A DNA stretch of 64,000 nt. It comes from Blattamonas nauphoetae. Lineage: Eukaryota; Preaxostyla; Oxymonadida. The notes under the pieces were generated by a model that did not search any database, was not told the DNA's origin, and was given only the letters and a program-made list of their open reading frames with translations. Below are positions 25,301-36,817 of the stretch, piece by piece. The stretch's first letter is position 1; each line of letters starts with the position of its first letter. The stretch covers positions 62,001-126,000 of the forward strand of contig JARBJD010000002.1 in NCBI GenBank assembly GCA_033064195.1, given 5' to 3'. The translations under genes and the position numbers were made by a program.

Positions 25301-26745
25301 CGACGATCATCGTGTGTCTCATGTTCATGACGATGTAATCGACTTCTTCGATGAATCTGCTCAAGCGATGATATTCTAAATGTTTGGCAGCGAGCCGAGT
25401 GTAACTAATATCCTCTCCTTTCTCCTGTTGAAGTGTCTTAGAGCTCGATCCTTTGTGTGAAGTCGGCAGAGGTGTATTGTCTTGAGTTTGTGGCTGAGAT
25501 TCTGTGACAAAAAAGGATACATCCTCGTCCTTTCGAAGATCTGACTGATCTGCAGCGGAAGAGGGGCGAGTAGATGCACGAGAATTGTCAACAAGGGCGC
25601 GTTCAAGTTTGTCTTCGTTTCTGTTGAATCCTTTTTGTTCTAAAAGGACATTACAGGCGTTTGCAATGATATCTTCAACGTTATCATAAAAAGACTCAAA
25701 TTCATCTTTGAATTCGTCAGATTGGTTGTTCATTTCAGTGACAAATTCGGCGACAGTGTAGGTCAACTTGTCATTCACAACAAACATTTTTGTCTTGATA
25801 AACTGGAGGCACAGTGCATTGATTTGAATCAATGCAAGATGGAGAGCATCTGATGTGAAGAAGTGATTTTCTTTGAGGAGTTTGAAGTGTTTCGAGATCC
25901 GATCTCTTCTTGTGCGGGATTCCCAGGCGACAAAGCATCTCCAGAGACGAAAGTCACGAAATGTGGAGATGCTCGATACAATGTTGAATAAATTTCTTTC
26001 TTCTTTCCACTTTTCAAAAGGAAGAAACTCGGGACGATTTTGAACGTACGTAGTCACTCCCTTCCCTGACACAGTGAAATAACAATCATCGGGGATGTTT
26101 TTAGCTTGAATAATTTCTATTTTGTAAGGGTTGTACTGTTCGTACTTGCTGCTTCCGACTTTCCCATACACAAATTCTGTCGAATCGGGATTTTCTTGAA
26201 TACGCAAGAGAAATGAATCGAGTGAATCCCGACCCTTCTTCTGAATCACAAGTTTTTTCGTGTGGTCTTTTGTGAGATCGTTTGGATCTGTTCCAGTCGA
26301 AGAACTTCGAGGGCGATTTTGAGTTTGAGATGACGGCCGGCCTAGGGGAGGAAGACGTGATGGCTGGACAGTTGAGAGAGTTTGAGACGGAGAGGAAGGG
26401 CGGGCAACGGATCGATTGAGCATTTGCGTTGTAGTTACGTCAAGATCTTGAGTTGGTGCTGTCGGCATTGAGGCTCGCATTTTGACTGTTGAAGTGGGTT
26501 GTTGAAATGGAGATGGTGAAGAGGCGCGATTTGTCGGAGAACGAGATCGTTTAAGTTGAGGAAGTCTCAAAACATCAAGTTGACGTCCTTGTTTTGATTG
26601 ATCCATAATTGTCGGTCGATAAGCTGGCTGTTTTTGGGGGTTGAGTGAAGTGTTTCGAGTTTCATGCGTCTAAAAAGACGAATTAAACGTAAAAAGCAAA
26701 CTGAAAGACGTGAATCTGCTCGCGAATGGCTTCTTGCGACATCAT
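13302..26745 (-). CDS. DNAH: Axonemal inner-arm dynein heavy chain, nearly intronless
   Basis: A single exon of 13,368 nt (26669-13302) encodes at least 4434 residues; a 12-codon first exon (26745-26710, starting MMSQEAIREQIH) joins in frame across a 40-nt intron, giving about 4467. The motor shows four P-loops: GPAGTGKTETTKD (~1525), GPTRGGKT (~1805), GETGVGKSS (~2163) and GVGGCGKQS (~2541), then a coiled-coil stalk (~2800-3080) and the AAA5/6 and C-terminal regions. CFDEFNRIDIEVLSVVAQQ is typical of axonemal chains. The tail segment with YFTVSGKGVTTY and FRDFRLWRCFVAW fits the single-headed DNAH3/6/7/12 group. It slides doublet microtubules in cilia. Odd points: a Ser/Pro-rich N-terminus, an Asp run near 620, and Pro/Ser-rich insertions near 3540 and 4140. 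Confidence 0.95.
24826..24876 (-). repeat. Asp/Glu codon run in the dynein tail
   Basis: GAC/GAT codons repeat to encode an uninterrupted Asp stretch flanked by Glu within the dynein tail. A second acidic run (Glu/Tyr/Asp) lies at about 25065-25115. Both look like expanded low-complexity insertions. Confidence 0.85.
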
Positions 26746-26945
26746 TTGGTTTGAGGCCGGATATTGGTTGTAAAGGTAATGAGTAGAGTCTTCCAGTCAA
26801 CAGTTTTGGGTTAACTGGTTGCTGAGTTTTCAGAACCTCACCGATAGACTTCTGTTTTCCAGTCCTATCGAGAGTTAGGCTCGAACCGTCCATTTCATTC
26901 TTATGGTTCTTGATCGCGCTCCAACTCAATTATTGCCGCATTATC

Positions 26946-27844
26946 ATGTCTTCACACAGTGTTATTGGAACGGTTTTACTCCTTTGCGTACTCTGAATCA
27001 ACATTATTTAGTTTCCAGCCCTAAAACTCACACATCAATCGAAACAGCCACCTCGTCGAGTAATTGTCCAAGATATCTATCTCGGGCCAGGTATCTCTCT
27101 TCAGATGAACCAAAACGATGTATTTCATTGTTTTCTAATTTTAGTGTTCTGTGGAATGGTTACTCTCCAAGGTGGAAAAGTTAAGCCAGTAACTCAAGAT
27201 ATTCCGCCTTTTGAACATCCGTCTGACATTTTTTCTCATATTTCGCATGTCTTACATTTGTTATTGTGTATAGTTTTATCGAACTGGAAATTGCTCACGC
27301 TCCAGCTCAACGAAAAATTCTGGCCATCCTTGATCTCTCTTCAGATGGATTTGACTTTCAACATAGACTTCTAGCTGACGGCATATCATCTTTCTTCCTG
27401 TTTTCATTTCTTTTATCATGCAGGCTTTGATCTTGCTGCTCCAGCAAGCACACATCCAATTTCCATCTCAGGACGTTGTTGGAGGTAAGTTTTACCGTCA
27501 TCTCCATTATTCTAATTTAGGTTACTCTCTCCTGCTAAAGAACTGTTAGGTGCGCTATGGGATACCCCAGGTATCATTCTTAGGAGGTTCATCTTTTCAG
27601 GACGCTTAGGATCGCTGATTTCAGGATACTCCGTAAAACCAATGCATCCACATGTATATTTTTAGTTTTCTCGCATTTACTTATATTTCAGGCCACATTA
27701 TCCATTTATTTCTCTCCGGATGACCAGCTGTTTGGAAAACTCCAAAGAATCTTTGATAACAAAAAATTCACGATTGCAGATCTCCGGCGAGAGATACAAC
27801 TTCTCGGCATCTTTCTATTGCCACATCTTTATGAACTGTTTTAG
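26946..27844 (+). CDS. Unrecognised 206-aa protein in eight exons
   Basis: I do not recognise the product. Exons: 26946-26987, 27012-27090, 27145-27220, 27274-27380, 27424-27484, 27521-27570, 27601-27653, 27692-27844; all seven junctions keep the frame. Joined, the chain has protein-like blocks: RRVIVQDIYLGP, IELEIAHAPAQRKILAILDL, LLSPAKELLGALWDTPG and KFTIADLRREIQLLG. It looks like a small globular protein, with no signal for export beyond a mildly hydrophobic N-terminus. Introns are 24-54 nt. The fourth (27381-27423) starts GCATAT, because no GT donor joins the frames. The first exon and start are the least certain part. It lies 200 bp from the divergent dynein start and 118 bp from the convergent LSG1 stop. 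Confidence 0.6.
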
Positions 27845-27962
27845 TTCTTTTATCTTCATTTTGGGATTCATAATGTTGTTCTTGTTTTCTCTTTTCTCAT
27901 CATTGAAAACATGATTTTTTGGTGGCACTCTCTTTAATCATTCAAGTGTGAAGTGTTCAATT

Positions 27963-29947
27963 TCATTTTCTCCGTTTTCCGCGGTGGGATCTCTTTTGAG
28001 ATTTTCGTTTTTGATGAATCTCGTCTCTCGAGACAGAAGGGTTGTGTGCTAACGAAGTGGCTTCGTGCAAAGGAAGTTTGGTCAATTCAGAGTATCTGTT
28101 CACCGTGGATTGTGGGGGAGGATGAACAAAGACAAGTTTCCCGTTCACATAGTCCTTCAGAAGAACACGGGCTGCTCTGGAGGTGTCAGGCTGTCCGTGC
28201 GGTGTCATAAACCCTTTTGACAGGCCGAAGGCAGCACAAAGGCCTCGTGCCTGCTCTGTTTTGTTTTGGATGGCACCGACTTCCGCCAGAGCAAGCCTGT
28301 ACTCGGCTTCGAAGGCTTGGAGAGGAATGCGGTCGAGAATGAGAGAGATTGGCTCGAGGGCATCTCTCATCTGGTCGATGGGATAGATCCCGTCACAGAG
28401 GAGGTCGCCAGTGGTCTTTCTCCACGACGGGAAGACAAGACCGGGGCAATCAAGAAGAAGAAAGTATGGCATCTGGTCTGTGCCTGCTCCAATGGCATCC
28501 TCTCCTTTCAGCCAATGAGTTTGAAGATGCTTCGTCTTCCCAGGGGTCGATCCGGTGGCAACACATTTCTTTTGCATCAGACAGTTGAGGACGGATGATT
28601 TTCCGACGTTTGGGTATCCAATCAAACCAACGCACAAACACCGTCGGGATGGGATTTCTTCTTCGTCGGTACCTCGTTCGTCATCGCCTTTGTTGAGTCG
28701 CGTCGCTGAGAAAGGATGGCGAGGATCAACACCCTTTACGCGACTACTGTAGACTGTAAGAAGCACATCGAAAAGATTTTGCCTTGTGAGTATTGTGGGA
28801 GTGTTGAGAGTGACAAGTGATGGATTAGTAATGGATTTAGGCGGTTGGGATGGTTGGGGTTGTTCCTCTTCCTTTTTCTCCTCATCAGGCTCTGCATCCT
28901 TATCAGATTCAACATCGCCCTCTCTTTCTTCCTCGTTCTCAGCTTCTTCATCCTTTTCTTTTTCACTTTCACTTTCCTTTTCGTCCGTCTTTGGTTGATT
29001 ACTAGCGTTCGATTCTTCAGCGAGTTTTGCCGAAAAATAAGCGAATTGAATGTTATTGGCATTGAAGTAATTTGCCCAAGCAGTCCTTTCATTCTCTGTT
29101 AAGAGGTCAGCTTTGTTTAAGAGGAGGAGGAAGGAGCGATCAAGTCTGTGGAGTGGGACTCCATCCGATCCGTCAGATTTGGATGGAAGAATTTGGTATC
29201 CTGCATCTGCATTGAGAATATAATCTTCGAGATCAACGCTTCGGAAAGCAAGTGGGTTTCTGGCGTCTGCAATCTGGAATATGTGAGAGAGGAAATGTGG
29301 ATACGATGAGAAGAACGTTACTGTTCTCAACAACTCGCCACAATTGACGCCAAATATCGATGTTTTTTTCATAAGGTGTAACACGGTTGATGGAATCTTC
29401 TTCGGCTCTAAATTATGAAATAAAAGACTGAGACGTGGAAAATTCATACCCCGCAAGTTTCCGCCTCCATTCAAGGAAGGCAAGATTTTCCGATGATTGA
29501 ATTTGTTCTTTGGTCATTTCTGGGTACCATGGAGGTCTTCTGGGGACGCTAAGACCTTTGTTGAGATTTTCTAGTGACTGGCCAAATTCAACAGATGTTT
29601 GTCCCGTAGTTTGCCCAACAACTTGGGTTTCAGCTGAATTAACAATTCGAACTTTGTCCTTCGTAGCTTCGAACTTGGAATGGTCGAGAAACGATGATGT
29701 TTATAGAACGGGATACTGTTCGACCTGCCATTTGAGAATTGACAAGAAATTCATCAATATCATTTCGTTCCATGATTGAAACAAGTCTGTTTTGTCTCTC
29801 TTCGGTTTGATCGAGGAGATCGACTGTGTGTCTCTAAAGATTGATTCATGTTAGAAATACTGATAGAAAAGAAGATACTCCTCCACCGTGCGCAACTCGA
29901 TGAGTTCTTGTTCCAATGTTCTTACGTATGGCCTTTCCAAGTTGCAT
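27963..29947 (-). CDS. LSG1: LSG1 large-subunit GTPase, five exons
   Basis: Exons in reading order: 29947-29879, 29833-29717, 29673-29450, 29407-29305, 29273-27963; introns 31-45 nt; product about 607 residues. LSG1 is the circularly permuted cytoplasmic GTPase that releases the export adaptor NMD3 from pre-60S ribosomes. The permuted order is visible: IADARNPLAFR and then G4 NKADLL (~225), an acidic Glu/Lys-rich insert, G1 GYPNVGKSS (~394), the TPGKTKHLQT switch and G3 DCPGL (~449), followed by ILPIDQMRD-like YPIDQMRDAL and GFMTPHGQPDTSRAAR. The N-terminus MQLGKAIRKNIGTRTHR and the EFLVNSQMAGRT block align with the animal protein, which fixes the start. The last 20 residues are Lys/Arg-rich. 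Confidence 0.95.
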
Positions 29948-30002
29948 TGAATATTAGATTGTCTGTGTCCGAAGATCTGCCCCCAGTTCATTTATTCTGT
30001 GA
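29948..30002. promoter_or_regulatory. 55-bp divergent intergenic space, LSG1/RRP45
   Basis: This is the whole space between the start codons of LSG1 (-) and RRP45 (+). Both genes serve ribosome or RNA processing, so shared control would make sense, but no motif can be named. Confidence 0.4.
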
Positions 30003-31064
30003 ATGGGACTCCAAAGTGATAATTTCCTTCTATCATGCTTGAAAGACGGACTACGACTTGATAGGCGGGATTTTATCCAGCATAGAGACCCAGAGTTTTT
30101 CTTCTCGGGAAACAATGGTGAAGTTGAAGTCACACGTGGAAAAACTCGGTATTATTCTCATCATTCTCAAATGAATGCAATTATTTAAACATATTTCACG
30201 TCATCATTCTTTAGGATCCTGGCTCGTGTCATAACTATCATTTCTTCTCCAAAGATCTCTAAGCCATCGGATGGAGCTATCTCTGTGAAGGTTCATTTTC
30301 CATTGGAACAATCACATTCAAAACGAGCAAAATTGTATACATGTTCTTGTGTATCTCAAATCTTTTGAAACTTCTTCGAAGCTTTGACCGCAACAACGAA
30401 TTTACAAGGTTGATCGAAAGGGGTATCTGTGATTCCCATGCAATCAATACAAGAGCTCTCTGCATTCAAGCGACTAAATATGTATCATATTTTCCCTTTT
30501 TACCACATATAGGTCTGGAATTTGGAAGTAGAGCTCACTGTCATCGAAGATGATGGAGGAATCGTTGACACAGCTCTATTGGCTGCCTTTACTGCAATAT
30601 TACACTATCGCAAACCTAAAACTCGTATTGTTGGAAATTCTCTTCAGGTATTTTATACATTTATTCGTCCTTGAGAACTTTCAGACACTCGACAATGAAG
30701 CTGGTGTCCCACTGACCCTCACCAGCGTTCCCATCTCAACAACATATGCCCTTTTTTCCAACATGTATACTTTTCAAATTCTCAATCACTTTACGTTTCG
30801 TTCATTTGTAGAGACGTAATCGTAGCAGATCCTACCTTTGAAGAGGAGGAAAATGCAGATGGAATATTCACTGTCATTTCATCCTCACGGGGGAAAATTT
30901 GTGGAACAAATAAGGTCTTTCCTTTCTTTTCCGATTCATGCTGCTAGTGTGGAGGTGCGCCTCTTCCCCCAAATCGACTCACTCAACTCACAACATCCGC
31001 CCTTCACCAAGCAAAAAAACTTCATACATCAATACAATATCAAACAAGAAACGCTATTCGTTGA
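30003..31064 (+). CDS. EXOSC9: Exosome subunit RRP45 (RNase PH-like), seven exons
   Basis: Exons: 30003-30148, 30215-30334, 30382-30481, 30513-30647, 30685-30764, 30812-30914, 30948-31064, giving 266 residues; introns 31-66 nt. RRP45 is one of six RNase PH-fold subunits forming the exosome barrel, which feeds RNA to RRP44 or RRP6 in 3' decay and rRNA trimming. Matches to the family: LKDGLRLDRRDF near the start, RVITIISSPKISKPSDG near 55, VWNLEVELTVIEDDGGIVD near 125 and the second repeat VADPTFEEEENADGIF near 205. The long C-terminal extension of the animal protein is missing; the chain stops after a short helix. As in other eukaryotes the subunit should be structural rather than catalytic. 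Confidence 0.92.
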
Positions 31065-31213
31065 CAATTTTGACTTTGGAGTTCTCTCTTCATTTTTTAT
31101 GAACATTTCACACCCTTTTCACAAATATGACTGTTTTTTGTTCTATTTGAAATAATAATCCAAAATATGAGAAGTCATTGCGAGGTTCAACCAAAAAATG
31201 TGAAGTGTTTTCT

Positions 31214-33316
31214 TTATTGCCTCCGTTGTGCCAATATTGCCTGAATTAAAGCCTCTTTCGAGAGAGGAGGTTGGGTTTGGGGAGCAAGGGGCATTGTATG
31301 ATACTTTGGCTGATATGACGGTGCATCTCCATCAGCACTGCGTCGGTAACCATCATCTCGTTCGTCATCTCTCCTCCTCGAGTTTGGTTTTGCTCTTTCG
31401 GTTTCAGTGCGGAGGGTTCCTTGCTCGAGATTGGCATCGGGTGGGTAATACACGCCCAGCATCTTCCCATCAAACAGATCTCCTCGTTTTCCTCTCATGA
31501 CCGTGTTCATCTTCCCGTTGTATTTGACTGCTTCTTTGATTCCGACGAACTCCAGGATCGCAAAGGCAGCAGGGGTCATCGCTGAGCATGGGCCACTGTA
31601 TGCCTTTCGGAGAACGACCATCTTAAGAACTGTCCCATCACTCACCGAGAACACATTATTGACGGATTGAAGGACATCATCAATTGATATACAGCATCCT
31701 GGCTCAATAACAAACTTTACGGGTGGTGGGGCGTCATTTGAAGTTGTTGGAACTGGTTCAGATTCCCCAGGAGCTGTTGGCTCTGATTGTTGTGGATCCG
31801 GATTTTCTTCAGGAATATCACGAAGATCGGAGAGATCTGGCTGGGTATCATTGCTAATGAGTTTTCCATCACGACCAAACAATAGAAGCACCATTTGCTT
31901 CCATCCTGTTTCAAAAATCCACTTTCCTTTTCGGATTCCATGTCTGACTAGATTGAAGATCGGTTCACCAGAAGGAATCTGATTATGGTTCGCATATTGT
32001 GAGTTGCCGGTATTTTTTGGATGTTCCTTGACCCATCGCTCATATTCATAACGTGAACAATGGCGATTCTTGCAGCCATCCTGGAAAGTGCAACCGGTGA
32101 TTGCCTGATAATAATAACACATTGGGACATCATCTTCCACTGGTCGAGCGACTAGCTCTCCATTCATGTCATACTGTCGATTTGAAGTCGGATTGAGATT
32201 GAAGTCAAATCCGACCAGGTGTCCTGCGTAGTCCATCGCATATTCTCGAATATATGTCATTTTCAATCGACGTCCAATGCTCTCTGGAACTTTTGGAGGA
32301 GTGTTCAATTCGGCACCGCGTTCTCTCGCTTTAGACACAGCGATGTGATTCATTTCCACGCCTTCACTTTCTTGGCGAAGAACATCGGTGTCGAATTCAC
32401 TGATCACATATTTGGCTTCTGATACTTGTTGAAATTCAACGAATCCTATTCGGGAGTTGGTACCTGTGTGACTGAAACCATAGCCAACACCCATTAGGTT
32501 CAGATATTCCCCACGGTTTCGAATTTTGGATGTTTCCGGGAAAATTTCGAGTTTTATTGGCTGAACACCAGCACTTGTAAACGATTCCATCACGGAATCA
32601 TCAGTAGCCGTGTCAGGGATTTGACCAATCCAGATTGAGCGTTTCAGGTCGAAATCCAAATCGACAACATTCTCACCTGTAGTCTCTGACTGTACTGGCT
32701 CTGTTTGATTTGCGGTTCCAACTTGATCTGTTCGCTCTTCACTGTTTTCAGTTTCAGCTTGCTCTTGCACTGGTTGGACAGAAACTTCTGGAATGGAAAA
32801 AATTAGTTGTGATGAAGACACGAATGGGTTTTGCGCAAGTTCAAGGTCTCGTTCTTGCTGTGTGCTAAACTCGACAAAAGCTGTGAGAACACCATTTTCT
32901 TCGTTGAACTTGTATCGTGTCGCCTGGTAGGAAAGTAATAAAAGTATATAATGAATGTTAAGATGTGAAAAATGGAGATTTATGCTCGAGGAAGAATGAA
33001 TGCTCGGTTTCTCAAGGTGAGATGAAGATTTTCACACTTTTCCTTTAAACGCTTCTTGCAGCTCTGTTTGGATATCATCATCATCCGCTTTGATGTTATC
33101 AATTCGAATACACAAGTCTTCTCTCGGGGGTATTGTCTCCGATTTTTCCTTTAGTAATTCTGAGATTGCTACAATTGCTGTTTGTTGAGATTCAAGAGAA
33201 CCCGTGACAGAAAGAACATTGTTTTCTATTGTAATACGTGCATCAGTTTGACTTTCAATTTTGTCAATTGATTCAATTACAACATTTAAGAGGGAATACG
33301 GAATCGGGAATGACAT
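31214..33316 (-). CDS. RNA-binding protein: KH-like, two RRMs, CCCH finger, third RRM/UHM-like
   Basis: Exons: 33316-33038, 33010-32987 (24 nt), 32923-31214; about 670 residues. Domain order: a KH-like fold (~1-70; helix VVIESIDKIESQTDARITI but no GxxG loop), RRM1 with RNP2 CIRIDN and RNP1 GVLTAFVEF, RRM2 with SIWIGQIP and IGFVEF, a CCCH finger of spacing Cx8Cx5Cx3H (CYYYQAITGCTFQDGCKNRH), then an RRM-like domain (~480-580; FAILEFVGIKEAVKY) that resembles a U2AF homology motif, and an Arg-rich then Pro/Gln tail. The set suggests pre-mRNA splicing or 3'-end work. The second intron starts with GC if the 24-nt exon is real; skipping that exon (one 114-nt intron) also keeps frame but removes an RRM1 strand. 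The start is 50 bp from the divergent SPX gene. Confidence 0.8.
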
Positions 33317-33366
33317 TGAGACAAAACCATACTCCGAAAACCAAAACTTCTCAAGAACGTAATTCG
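33317..33366. promoter_or_regulatory. 50-bp divergent intergenic space
   Basis: This separates the start codons of the RRM/CCCH protein (-) and the SPX-SLC13 transporter (+). No recognisable element; any promoter must be shared or lie within coding DNA. Confidence 0.35.
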
Positions 33367-36226
33367 ATGAGATATCGGAAACAGCTTGCCACCCTGAAAG
33401 CACAGCGTTGGGGAAAGGAATATTTGCACGTATATCTTTATTTACGATCATTTGGACCCACATTCATTCGTTTTCTTAATTCGTTCCATATCTTGATTAT
33501 TCAATCTCCACTGCTCCTTTACTAGTACTCACGTCTCAAACGAGAGCTTCACCACGTCTTTCATCATTATATTCGAAACATTAAACCATCGAAGCTCACG
33601 AACACTGACAGCACAAACGAACTTCAAGGACTTCTTCGAACTCAGAGTAATTTTCACCTTCCCCAAGCACAACGTCGATTGGCCGAACAACAAAATAGCA
33701 AACGGCAACGATTCAGAGCTTCCACAACCGATGATGCCTCCGAATCATCATCATCCAAATTGAAGCATTCCTCGCTCAGATCTACTATATCGTCGCAAAA
33801 CGAGGAGACTCAACCCCTACTTGCTCGTCAACAACAGACAAAGTTAATACCAATTTACGAAAATGAGGAAATTCCATTGAAACGCTCAGAGTCTGATAAT
33901 CGGCACTTTGTCGATCGAAAAGGCAGAAAAGAACCGTCAACAGCTCTATACGGTGGACTTAGTGAACAGGATGCAAGGGCCTTACCTCTTTCAGAACTTT
34001 TCACAAAATGGTCCTCTCATTTCAGAGCGGAGCAGCAACGTGTCCTTCGCTTTATTGAAACCCAAATGTCACTCCAACGAACAGAATTCGACAAACTTCA
34101 TAATAATGTCGAGACAACCCCAGTCACACAAGGAACAGCTCTCGACTTAAAAGAACAGTTCCTGGAACTCTCGACAGATATGAAGGAATTGGCAATATTT
34201 TATGATATTAACCTTCAAGGATTCTCCAAAATCATTCGGCACCTGTCCCAAGCCATTTCAGTGAAAGGAACCGATGGTGAAGTGAACAATCCGTTGGACG
34301 AGGAGATTTCTGATTTGGAGGCTGAACTTGATGACAATTTTGCTGAAATAGGCCGCCCTTCAGTTTTTGTGGATACTCTTCAAAAATATTATGTCGAAAC
34401 ATTTTCAGTCGGGAAGTTCTGTGGAGATGGAGACCCAAACCATAAAACGGACATTGAGCTCCTCAGCGATGAAGACTTTGGTGAATACCAACTTGAACTG
34501 CTGGAAGAGATTGAAGATTCTACATATGCGCAGATTGCTTGGCGAAAGAACTCGATTGCTGCTCAAATCGTTTCACTCCAACGCAGCGCCCAAATAGGAG
34601 CCCCAGAACTAACAGGCCTCGACGAGGTGGGATACCATCTGGAGAAAGAAGAGGCCACTCCTGGCACATCGTCTGCCCTTGCCGGAATTACTCCCCCGCC
34701 TCGTGTGAAGTTCTACCACAAAGTCCGCTACCCCGTCGTGGCTGTCGCTCTGATGGTCCTGGCCATAATCAGCCTCGTCCCGTGGCCGGCTGAAAATGCT
34801 CGATTGATCCGGTGTCTTGGCCTTATTCTCTACGCTGTCATTCTCTGGGTGACTGACGCAATTCCTTTCCATGTCACAGGTTTGAGCATCATGCTGTTCG
34901 GTTCGCTCCTGAAACTGGACACAACGACATACGGTGTTTGGGCCAAGCGAATCATGAAATCGTCCATGCGAGCTCCGTTCTACGCTCTGATCGGCGAGTG
35001 TACGATCGGCCTCGCTCTTCAGAATGCAAGACTGGATGAGTTGATGCTGAAGTGGGTTCTTTCCAAAAAGTGGGGAAGGAAGCCGCGGGTGTTCGTTGTC
35101 TGTATTGTGGTCATTGAGACGATCCTGACTGTCTTCGTTGGAAATATTGCCTCGACAAACGTTGTGGTTGGGATGGTGCTGCCTGTCCTTCGAGAGGTTT
35201 GTCCATTTGAAGTGTTCTTTCATCGTCTTCTCGTCTTCGCAGATCAACGATGACACCTTTGCAAGGGTCCTTCTTCTCTGCATCGCCATCACTGGAAACG
35301 TGGCTGGCATGGCAAGTCCGTTGGCATCCCCAGCCAGTCTTGTCTCGTACGACATCATCCATCACACTGACCCCACTCGCTCCACAGCATTTGGAACCTG
35401 GTTTGGAACTTTCATTTTCAATCTTCGGCAGGACTCTCTCCCTCCTCCCTGTTGTCGTCGTTCTCGTCGGAATTGTCACCACCGTCCTTCTTTTCATTCG
35501 CAAACCAAAACTTGAGTCCGTCCCTCACCTCACCTTCTCTCCAGCCTTCCACACCACCAAACAAGTCTACATGTCAGTCATCTTGCTTCTCCTCTCCGTC
35601 ACGTGGTTCCTCTCCCCTCACGTTCCTGTCTTGGGAAGCTACGGAACAGTCGGCATGGTCGCCATCTTCCTTTGCTTTGGATTCAACTGTGTGCAGAAGA
35701 CAGATCTCGGCCGTCTTCCTTGGCCTGTCCTTCTTCTCATGATGGGTGGGTGTTGCTTGTACGAGTGCATGGATGCGTCTGGCCTCCTCTCGGCACTTCG
35801 ATCGAGTGTGGGTGTGGCGATGGGCTCCTGGTACTCTTGGCCTGCCGTGCTCTTGCCTGTGGTGGTTGTTTTGTGTGTTGCTGGCGTCCTCAACCACACT
35901 GTTGTAACCATCCTCATCATCCCCATTGTTTCACATATCACTATTCAACGAGGATCAGGGTGGGAGGCAATTGTGTGTTTCTTCTGTTCGTCTTGTATGC
36001 TTTTTGTCTCGTTTAGGTGATTGCCTGTGCTGCGATGATCTCCTCCACGATGTTACTCACGTCCACGTCGTTCCCATCTCTCCTCGCCCTCTCTGTTGAA
36101 GACACTCAAAAACGCCACTATCTCAAACGGATGGATCTCTTCAGAACAGGTGCAGTCACCACTGCCCTCAGCCTTCTTCTCATCCTTTCTGTTTTCTATT
36201 TCTTAGCGAAAGCATGGAAGATATGA
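33367..36226 (+). CDS. SPX-domain SLC13-type phosphate transporter, five exons
   Basis: Exons: 33367-33429, 33526-35196, 35243-35400, 35432-35972, 36017-36226; about 880 residues, the size of yeast Pho87/Pho90. The first exon supplies the SPX start (MRYRKQLATLKAQRWGKEYL), joined to YSRLKRELHHVF, so the start is firm. SPX domains sense inositol pyrophosphates and report phosphate status. After an acidic linker, about twelve hydrophobic helices follow (from ~355), with the divalent-anion:Na+ symporter pattern: ITGLSI-like HVTGLSIMLFGSLLK, GNIASTNVVVGMVLP and NHTVVTILIIPI. The likely role is low-affinity phosphate uptake or vacuolar export. The frame change near 35400 is explained by a 31-nt intron starting GTTTGG, not by a broken gene. 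Confidence 0.9.
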
Positions 36227-36817
36227 GCGTTCAGTACCCCTTTTTTCAGTCATGCAACATGCTGTAAATACCGAATTTGACTTTTTTGAATTTAATTTGC
36301 TGAATTATTTAAAAGCGTTGTTGGTGGAGTTGGAGAAATCGCGCATTTCGTCACTTCGATGATTTGTGTGCAAATTGTTTAAAAAAACAAAAAAAAAACT
36401 TAAGAGAATGTGGTGAAATGATGTCCAAATCATGAAAAAGGTTGAGAACCTTTTTTGGAGCACAATTGACAGCAATCTGAGAGAAATGTTGTCATGAATC
36501 TCAAATGGACGTTTCAGCCAGACTAAGAAGTAATCACTATTTTCTCTTCAATTTTACTGTTTTTTGCTTCTATCAATTTCAAAACCATAAATTTCGTTTT
36601 CCTAAGAGATTGATTTCTGGCTGGCCTCTGGTTCTAAAACCTTTGATTCATCTTCAGTTTTCATTTAATCTCTTCATTCCTGAGAACAATTGCAGCATTG
36701 TACCAGTGGAAGCTGCATTTTTTGCCTAGCTTGACGGGATTATCGACCGATCCGGGAGGGGCTAAGTTTGTCGTTTTCTTATTGTGGTCGAGATCAACTT
36801 TTGGTCGTGTCAAGGCG
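36227..36817. other. 591-bp intergenic region before RPB1
   Basis: The longest gene-free stretch in the window. It holds AT-rich DNA with an A-rich tract at about 36380-36405. No ORF with protein-like content, RNA gene or repeat was seen. It presumably carries the SPX-SLC13 3' end and the RPB1 promoter. Confidence 0.6.

Noticed and set aside
24390-25379. Long plus-strand frame of 329 codons with hydrophobic runs
   Set aside because: Antisense to the dynein tail; the hydrophobic runs come from acidic codons read backwards.
29408-29483. Longer 5' reading of the LSG1 last frame from 29483
   Set aside because: The real upstream coding lies in four separate exons that match LSG1; the open frame here is partly intron.
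35243-35500. Apparent frameshift in the SLC13 transporter
   Set aside because: A 31-nt intron (35401-35431) with good GTTTGG donor and CAG acceptor joins the two frames; the gene looks whole.
36361-36410. A-rich tract before RPB1 as a possible SINE tail or retrocopy end
   Set aside because: No target-site duplication, internal promoter boxes or coding match nearby.
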